Positions 58,666-64,000 of a DNA stretch of 64,000 bases are shown in pieces. The notes under the pieces were generated by a model. That model saw only the letters and a program-made list of their open reading frames with translations. It was not told where the DNA came from and did not search any database. A program made the translations under genes and the position numbers. Source of the DNA: S5-327 sp965116015 (GTDB lineage: Bacteria; Chloroflexota; Dehalococcoidia; Lucifugimonadales; Australimonadaceae); the NCBI GenBank assembly GCA_965116015.1, contig OZ220477.1, positions 682,001 to 746,000 on the forward strand, written 5' to 3'. Every line of letters begins with the position of its first letter. Position 1 is the stretch's first letter.

Positions 58666-60885
58666 CTACGCCTCCCTCAGCGCAGTGAGCAGCCGCTCCG
58701 CCGTCATCGGAAGGCTCCGCAGACGCACGCCCACAGCGTCGCGGATGGCGTTCGCGATTGCCGGCGCCACAGCAAGCAGCGGAGCTTCGCCTATCGCCTT
58801 TGCGCGGTACGGCCCCGATCCCCCGCCCGAGGGAACAAGCGCCGTCTCCATAGGCGGAATATCAGCCACATTAGGCAACTTGAAATCAGCAAACGACACC
58901 GTCGTAATCCGCCCCGCGTCGACGAGCAACTCTTCCTGCAACGCATAACCCAGGCCCATCGCCACCGCCCCGTTGATCTGACCCTGATGCGCTATCGGAT
59001 TGATAACCATCCCCACATCATGAGCCGACGTGAACCGCAGGACCCGAATCTCCCCCGTCTCAACATCAACCTCCACCTCAGCAACCTGCGCCGCGAACGA
59101 CGTATGCTCCGCCTGACCCGTAACCCGCGAACTCCCACGACCGCTCACAACCCCGCCCGACGCCGCAAGCGCATCCCCCCACGCAACCGACTCACCTCCA
59201 TCCGGCCTCCACACCCGCCCCCTCTCGCTCCTCAACCCCTCGCGCGGCCACCCCATCCACGCCGCCGCCGCCCGCAGAAGCTCCTCCAGAGCCGCCTCCG
59301 ACGCCTCATGCACAGCGGGAACAGCCATCCGCGTCGTGCGGCTGCCTGCTACCCCCGAATCGAACGGAACAGCATCCGTATCCCACGCCTCCACCCGCAC
59401 ACCTTCAGCATCGATCCCCAGCGTCTCCGCCGCCGCCTGCGCGAACATCGTGTACGCCCCCGTCCCCGGCTCGAAGATCGGCGTCCTCACCACCGCCGTC
59501 CCGTCGGCGTTCAGCGCAACCTCCGCATGCGACTCCCCGCCGCCCGCCGGACGAGCGCACATCGCTATCCCTCGTCCCACATTCGCAGGCTTCGCCGTCC
59601 CGTACCCGCTGCGCTCCACAGCCGCCCGCAACGTCGCTTCCGCGCGCACATCCGCGAAAAGCTCGTCCATCGGCGTGCGCTCGCCGTCCCGCAGCACATT
59701 CCGCAACCGGAACTCCAGCGGATCCATCCCCAGCCGGCGCGCCGCCTCATCCAGGTGCGACTCAATAGCGAACGAGCCCTGAGCCTCGCCAGGACCCCGC
59801 ATATACCCTCCCGGAACATTGTTCGTATACACATGACGCTGATCGAACCGCGCGTTCGGTATCCGCCAGTTCGCCGCGATGCGATCCACCCCCGCCAGCG
59901 CCCCCAGCGGCATCATCCCCGCGTACGCCCCGCTGTCGAACCACATCTCCTGCAGGTGCGCCGTGATCTTCCCGTCCCGCTTCACCCCCGTCTTCACCCG
60001 CATCGCCGCCGAATGCTTCGGATTGCCCGCGCCAAGCTCCTCCGGCTGATCCATCGCCATCTTCACCGGGCGACCCGTCCGCGCCGACAACAGATACGCA
60101 AGAGGCTCGTCGAATGGCGCCGTCTTCGACCCGAAATCGCCCCCAACGTGCGCCGGATGCACCACGATCGACGATTCCTCCACCCCCACGGCTGCGGCCA
60201 GCGCCTGCCTCAGCCCGAACGGCGTCTTGTTCGACGCCCACACATGCGCGCGGCCGCCAGCCTCAACCCAAACAACGCACGACCGCGGCTCGAAGAACGC
60301 CGGATGCGTCCGCGCGCAGCGATACTCATCCTCGAAAATGAAATCCGCCTCCGCAAACCCCGCCTCCACATCCCCCAGCCCGAAACTCGCACTGAAGAAT
60401 ACGTTCGACGGCTGCTCAGGAGGCCTGCGGAAACCCTCGTAGCACCCCATATCCGGATGAATAAGCCGCGCCCCCTCCCGCACCGCCTCCAGCGGATCGA
60501 GCAGCGGCTCCGCCTCCTCGTAGTCCACAACAATCAGATCCGCCGCCCGCTGCGCCGTCTCCTCGTCGTCAGCCGCCGCGACAGCAACCTTCTCCCCCGC
60601 GAACCGCGTCTCCCCCTGCGCCAGCAGAGGCGCGTCCCGCACCTGCCGCCCTTGCAGCAAACCCGCCACATCGGCGCCCGTCAGCACAGCCCGCACACCG
60701 TCGACCGCCAGCGCCCGCGACGCATCGATCGACCGTATCCGCGCGGCAGGGTAGGGGCTCCGAAGCGTCTTCGCCCACAGCGTCCCCGGCGGCAGCTCAT
60801 CGAGCGCGTATCGCGCCGCCCCTGTCGTCTTCTCCCGCCCTTCCGTCCTCCCCGTCGGCTGGCCAATCACCCGATACGTCGTCAT
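58666..60885 (-). CDS. Molybdenum hydroxylase large subunit (xanthine dehydrogenase family)
   Basis: 739-aa molybdopterin-binding subunit. The N-terminal E-K-T-T-G-A-A-R-Y and the G-G-D-F-G-S-K, M-R-G-P-G-E-A-Q and Q-G-Q-I-N-G segments bind the cofactor. The catalytic glutamate is in A-I-G-E-A-P-L-L-A-V-A-P (about residue 700). It oxidises an aldehyde, purine or heteroaromatic. Neither the [2Fe-2S] nor the FAD subunit gene is adjacent, which is unusual because the three normally form one operon. Confidence 0.9.
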   Translation of the reverse strand: MTTYRVIGQPTGRTEGREKTTGAARYALDELPPGTLWAKTLRSPYPAARIRSIDASRALAVDGVRAVLTGADVAGLLQGRQVRDAPLLAQGETRFAGEKVAVAAADDEETAQRAADLIVVDYEEAEPLLDPLEAVREGARLIHPDMGCYEGFRRPPEQPSNVFFSASFGLGDVEAGFAEADFIFEDEYRCARTHPAFFEPRSCVVWVEAGGRAHVWASNKTPFGLRQALAAAVGVEESSIVVHPAHVGGDFGSKTAPFDEPLAYLLSARTGRPVKMAMDQPEELGAGNPKHSAAMRVKTGVKRDGKITAHLQEMWFDSGAYAGMMPLGALAGVDRIAANWRIPNARFDQRHVYTNNVPGGYMRGPGEAQGSFAIESHLDEAARRLGMDPLEFRLRNVLRDGERTPMDELFADVRAEATLRAAVERSGYGTAKPANVGRGIAMCARPAGGGESHAEVALNADGTAVVRTPIFEPGTGAYTMFAQAAAETLGIDAEGVRVEAWDTDAVPFDSGVAGSRTTRMAVPAVHEASEAALEELLRAAAAWMGWPREGLRSERGRVWRPDGGESVAWGDALAASGGVVSGRGSSRVTGQAEHTSFAAQVAEVEVDVETGEIRVLRFTSAHDVGMVINPIAHQGQINGAVAMGLGYALQEELLVDAGRITTVSFADFKLPNVADIPPMETALVPSGGGSGPYRAKAIGEAPLLAVAPAIANAIRDAVGVRLRSLPMTAERLLTALREA

Positions 60886-60971
60886 CGCCGCCCCCTGAAC
60901 GCGCCCCGCGCTATCCGCCCCAGCTAACCCGCGCGCGCCAGCAGTCCCTCCGCCCCCCTGACCGCCTCGCG

Positions 60972-61589
60972 CTAACCCTCCGACAGCGGCGCCACGCTGA
61001 ACACCACCCGGAACGGCTTGCAGTAAATCGTCACCGATCCGTAATCGTCCGGCGACGCCTCCGCCGGCAGAGGATAGTTCTGGGAGCCGATGTTCCCCTT
61101 CAGCTTCCCCAGCTCCAGATACCCCCCGCTGTGAACATCGCTCCTGCCCTGCGGATCAGGATGCGCCGAAAGCAGCACGCGAAGATCCGGCCCGTTCGTC
61201 ACCCGGAAATCCTCCAGCCGCAGCACGTGCGAGCCGTCCGCCAGCCGGTAGACCGCCGCCCGACCCGAACCCTTATGGAAGCTGTCCGCGTCGCGGAACA
61301 TCCCCGCTTTCACCACAACCGCATCCCCGCCCCCCGCCGGCGGCGTCATCGGCTCCGTCATCTCATCGTCGATCATCGCGAGCGCCGCCATCGCCCCCTC
61401 CACCTGCTCGCGCGTCATCCCCGCCGGAACAACCCCGCCCGCACTGAACGGAAACTCCTCCTCCACCGTCGTGTTCAGAAAGAGCGGCGAGCCAAGCTGC
61501 CACGCCAGCGCCAGCGCAGGAGCCCCCACAACAACGCACGCCGCCACGACGATCTTCCAGTGCGCGCGGATGAACCCACCAACGCTCAC
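60972..61589 (-). CDS. Membrane-anchored DM13-domain protein
   Basis: 205 aa starting GTG in a GTGA overlap with the quinone oxidoreductase stop. One N-terminal membrane helix (about residues 10-30) is followed by an outside DM13 domain: G-M-F-R-D-A-D-S-F-H-K-G-S-G, G-S-H-V-L-R-L-E-D-F, N-G-P-D-L-R-V-L-L-S, Y-L-E-L-G-K-L-K-G-N-I-G-S-Q-N-Y and a conserved cysteine in V-T-I-Y-C-K-P. DM13 domains are proposed to take part in extracytoplasmic redox. Coupling to an oxidoreductase gene is consistent, though the two lie on opposite sides of the membrane. Confidence 0.85.
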   Translation of the reverse strand: MSVGGFIRAHWKIVVAACVVVGAPALALAWQLGSPLFLNTTVEEEFPFSAGGVVPAGMTREQVEGAMAALAMIDDEMTEPMTPPAGGGDAVVVKAGMFRDADSFHKGSGRAAVYRLADGSHVLRLEDFRVTNGPDLRVLLSAHPDPQGRSDVHSGGYLELGKLKGNIGSQNYPLPAEASPDDYGSVTIYCKPFRVVFSVAPLSEG

Positions 61590-62554
61590 GGAAGCAACAG
61601 CGCCTTTCCCGTCGTGCGACGGCCCTCGAGCGCCCGGTGAGCCTCCGCAGCATCCGCCAGCGCGAACGTCGCCCCAACCCGAACGCGCAACTCCCCCGAC
61701 GCGATCCACCCGAACAGCTCCCCCGCGCGCCAGTCAAGCTCCTCCCGCGTCCGCGTGTAGCTCCCCAGCGTCGGACGCGTCAGAAACAACGACCCCTTCG
61801 CGTTCAGCATCTGCGGATCCATCGGCGGAACACGCCCGCTTGACTGACCGAACAGCGCAAGCAGCCCGCGCTCCGCCAAACAATCCAGGCTCCCCTCGAA
61901 CGTATCCCTCCCCACCGAGTCGTACGCCACCTGCACGCCCTCCCCGCCGGTAAGACGCCTCACCTCCGCGACGAAATCCTGCTCCGTATACAGAATCACC
62001 TCGTCCGCCCCCGCATCGCGCGCCAGCTCCGCCTTCTCCTCCGTCGACACCGTCCCGATAACGCGCGCCCCGCGCATCTTGGCCATCTGCGTCAGCAGCA
62101 GCCCCACGCCTCCCGCCGCCGCATGCGCAAGACAGGTATGGCCCGGCCCAAGCGGGAACGTCGACGTCGCCAGAAAGTGCGCCGTCATCCCCTGCAGCAG
62201 TGCCGCCGCCCCCGTCGCCGCATCGATCCCCTCCGGCAGCTTCACCAGCCTGCTCGCCGGCGCGAGCGCCAGCTCCGCGTACGACGCCGGAACCCCGCTG
62301 AACGCCACCCTGTCCCCGATCGCCACATCGCTCACACCCTCGCCCACCGCCACAACCTCGCCTGCCCCCTCCTGTCCCGCAGTATGCGGCAGCGCAACGC
62401 TATACGCCCCCGACCGCTGATACGTATCAATGAAATTCACCCCGCACGCGCCGAGCCGCACCACCGCCTCGCCCGGCCCGGGCTCCGGCTCCGCAACATC
62501 CTCATGCCGCAATACCTCCGGACCGCCGAACTCATGAAACCGAACAGCCTTCAC
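61586..62554 (-). CDS. Zinc-free quinone oxidoreductase (QOR/zeta-crystallin type)
   Basis: 322-aa NADPH-dependent MDR enzyme. G-V-N-F-I-D-T-Y-Q-R-S-G (about residue 38), G-Q-E-G-A-G-E-V, H-A-A-A-G-G-V-G-L-L (nucleotide-binding, about 138), and Y-D-S-V-G are diagnostic. The structural and catalytic zinc cysteines of alcohol dehydrogenases are absent. The start is GTG at 62554 (V-K-A-V-R-F); the 16 residues further upstream are not typical. It overlaps the DM13 gene by 4 bases. Confidence 0.92.
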   Translation of the reverse strand: MKAVRFHEFGGPEVLRHEDVAEPEPGPGEAVVRLGACGVNFIDTYQRSGAYSVALPHTAGQEGAGEVVAVGEGVSDVAIGDRVAFSGVPASYAELALAPASRLVKLPEGIDAATGAAALLQGMTAHFLATSTFPLGPGHTCLAHAAAGGVGLLLTQMAKMRGARVIGTVSTEEKAELARDAGADEVILYTEQDFVAEVRRLTGGEGVQVAYDSVGRDTFEGSLDCLAERGLLALFGQSSGRVPPMDPQMLNAKGSLFLTRPTLGSYTRTREELDWRAGELFGWIASGELRVRVGATFALADAAEAHRALEGRRTTGKALLLP

Positions 62555-62676
62555 CGCGCCCTCCTCAGCGCCTAAGCGCGAACTCCCCACATAGTACCCC
62601 AACCCCCGCAGCCGCCTACAACCCCAGAGAACCCCCGGCGCTCATTCACTCGCCCCCGCGCGCCGGCGCGGACGCG

Positions 62677-63174
62677 TCACACAAGCATCCGGTACAGCGG
62701 CGGCGTCAGCAAACCAGCCACGATAGGGAAGGGGAGGTTCACCAGCAGCCGGCTGCTGGTGAACGCCCCGCCCAGAAACGGCAGCTCCCACATCATCGTT
62801 CGCGTAACAGGAATCGTGTTCCACGCCGTAAGAAACGCCGCCACAGCCCCCACCCCCGCCCCCGACAGGAAAATCGAACCTGCAAGCGGAATAACCACGT
62901 ATGGCCCCCCGGGAACCACCGCCCCCACAGCCGTCCCGATAAGAATGCCCGTAAACCCCGACTCCTCCCCCATCCACCGCGTGATGACCTCCTCCGGCAG
63001 AATTACCTGCGTCATCGCCGCCAGCAGCATCCCCAGAACCAGCATCCGGGCCACCGACCGCAACAGCAACAGGCTCGTAACCCCGCCCTGCCGCAGACCA
63101 GCGAACCCCTGCTTCCGAACAACCAGCGCAGCCGTCAGCGCCGTCAGACCCGCCAGCAGATAAGTCGCCGTCAC
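62677..63174 (-). CDS. Half-size permease (DUF318-like), second of pair
   Basis: About 165 aa with four or five membrane helices. The sequence G-A-V-V-P-G-G-P-Y-V-V-I-P-L-A in the third helix region is the conserved core of permease families such as YraQ/ArsP. The gene before it (63171) has the equivalent G-A-L-S-P-G-G-P-Y-V-M-Y-P-I-A. The start is GTG in a GTGA overlap. The two halves together have the helix number of one full permease. Substrate unknown. Confidence 0.72.
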   Translation of the reverse strand: MTATYLLAGLTALTAALVVRKQGFAGLRQGGVTSLLLLRSVARMLVLGMLLAAMTQVILPEEVITRWMGEESGFTGILIGTAVGAVVPGGPYVVIPLAGSIFLSGAGVGAVAAFLTAWNTIPVTRTMMWELPFLGGAFTSSRLLVNLPFPIVAGLLTPPLYRMLV

Positions 63175-63767
63175 GTCGCGTCCTCGCCCTTCCCCGCCCC
63201 GATCCGCGACCGCGCCGACTCCTGCGCGCGCTTCGGCGTCAACCGGAACGCCAGCGGCACGAGCGCCGTCGCAACAACCACAAGCCACACCGTCGCCAGC
63301 GTCCGGCCTATCGCCAGACCCGGCCCCAGAAACGGCATCTCATACACCAGAAACCGGTTCACCGTAAACAGATTCCGCGCCGCAGTGAACGCCGCTATCG
63401 ACGTAACCCCCGCCCCGCCGTGCATAAGCGCCGCCGCTATCGGATACATCACATACGGCCCCCCCGGCGACAGCGCCCCTGCCGCCGCCCCGATCAGCGC
63501 CCCTCGCACGCTCGCCTCGTCCCCCATCCACCGCCCAACCGTGCTCGGAGGAAACAGCGCCGTCAGCAAACCCGCCAGCAGAAACCCCAGAACCAGCGCA
63601 GGCCCTGCCCGCGCCACAAGATCAATCGCCCCCGCCCCGCCGTCCAGCAGACCCTCCGCCCCGTGCAGCGCGAACGCAACCCCCGACACAATCGCAAGCA
63701 ACGAACCCATCGTGATGAGCGAAGGATCCCGCAGCCACGACCTTCGACCCCCAGACTCACGCGCCAC
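63171..63767 (-). CDS. Half-size permease (DUF318-like), first of pair
   Basis: 198 aa, GTG start at 63767. Five hydrophobic segments, with P-S-T-V-G-R-W-M-G-D-E and S-P-G-G-P-Y matching I-T-R-W-M-G-E-E and V-P-G-G-P-Y of the following gene. The pair looks like a full-length permease divided into two coupled genes, each carrying one repeat. A basic tail (R-L-T-P-K-R-A-Q) lies in the cytoplasm. Confidence 0.72.
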   Translation of the reverse strand: MARESGGRRSWLRDPSLITMGSLLAIVSGVAFALHGAEGLLDGGAGAIDLVARAGPALVLGFLLAGLLTALFPPSTVGRWMGDEASVRGALIGAAAGALSPGGPYVMYPIAAALMHGGAGVTSIAAFTAARNLFTVNRFLVYEMPFLGPGLAIGRTLATVWLVVVATALVPLAFRLTPKRAQESARSRIGAGKGEDAT

Positions 63768-63794
63768 GTGAACCCCTCCCTGACGCGAATGTCC

Positions 63795-64000
63795 TCAGCC
63801 GACGTCCATCCGGCCAAGACGCCGCGCCGTCAGCAGAAAAAACACCACCGTAACCGCCGCCGCGCCCCCCAGCGCCCACGGAAGCTCAATAGCAAACTCG
63901 CTGCTGCTGAACATCGCCTCGTCCAGCCCTTGCATCGTCCCCATCGCATAACTGCGCATGCTAAAGTAACGCAGATTGCTCAGAAATCCCGTAAGCAGCC
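63795..64000 (-). CDS. C-terminal end of a membrane protein, ABC-2 permease-like (partial)
   Basis: The open frame enters from the window edge and ends with TGA at 63795. The last residues contain a hydrophobic helix (W-A-L-G-G-A-A-A-V-T-V-V-F-F-L-L) followed by T-A-R-R-L-G-R-M-D-V-G. A last helix followed by a short basic tail with R-x-M-D is common in ABC-2 permeases. The N-terminus is outside the window. Confidence 0.45.
   Translation of the reverse strand, partial: LLTGFLSNLRYFSMRSYAMGTMQGLDEAMFSSSEFAIELPWALGGAAAVTVVFFLLTARRLGRMDVG

Overview
The window is dense, high-GC bacterial chromosome. Codons end mostly in C or G, genes are tightly packed, and gene starts repeatedly overlap the previous stop by 1-4 bases. 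Nothing here fixes the taxon. The gene mix (Rieske oxygenases, bicupins, ring-cleavage genes, RraA-type aldolase, an ornithine cyclodeaminase homologue, a lone molybdenum hydroxylase large subunit, and complete biosynthetic operons) together with apparently leaderless promoters would suit a free-living Chloroflexota lineage of the SAR202/Dehalococcoidia type. That placement is an inference.

Layout. 1-1.4 kb: divergent gene starts and a LigB-type ring-cleavage dioxygenase closed by a strong terminator. 1.6-4.7 kb: three-gene ABC-2 exporter. 4.9-6.9 kb: three unrecognised genes, two with a C-terminal membrane anchor. 7.1-11.3 kb: minus-strand cluster of Rieske oxygenase, small protein, bicupin and second Rieske oxygenase. 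11.5-15.3 kb: long inverted-repeat element leading into a single-chain restriction-modification enzyme, then tRNA-Gly. 15.5-17.1 kb: MFS transporter and a periodic 61-bp repeat tract. 17.1-23.5 kb: birA and the operon hisZ-hisG-hisD-hisC-hisB. 23.6-31.3 kb: minus-strand purine block guaA, purD, purE, HAD phosphatase, purB, purC, DUF3105 gene, purS. 31.5-36.1 kb: sua5, a degenerate prenyl synthase, pgk, tpiA, miaA. 36.3-39.9 kb: RraA-type aldolase, GIY-YIG gene, GalD/PrpF-type tautomerase and LigI-type lactonase. 40.1-44.8 kb: nfeD, slipin, lipoprotein, drug-efflux MFS. 44.9-51.4 kb: tkt, pgi, zwf and an ornithine cyclodeaminase homologue. 51.7-53.4 kb: GNAT gene and a second bicupin. 53.6-57.6 kb: accessory island with a Panacea-type toxin-antitoxin pair, a decaying tandem array of DUF4258-like genes and an AT-rich regulatory-looking stretch. 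57.6-64 kb: beta-hydroxyacid dehydrogenase, molybdenum hydroxylase, quinone oxidoreductase with DM13 protein, paired half-permeases and the end of a membrane protein.

How it fits together. The LigB, RraA, GalD/PrpF and LigI homologues match steps of the protocatechuate/gallate 4,5-cleavage route, and the Rieske and cupin genes could supply or open aromatic substrates. The glycolytic, pentose-phosphate, purine and histidine blocks are ordinary metabolism. The parts most likely to be new are the 53.6-57.6 kb island, the three-gene membrane cassette at 4.9-6.9 kb, the 61-bp periodic tract, and the inverted-repeat element in front of the restriction enzyme. The sequence also appears to avoid the tetranucleotide CATG.
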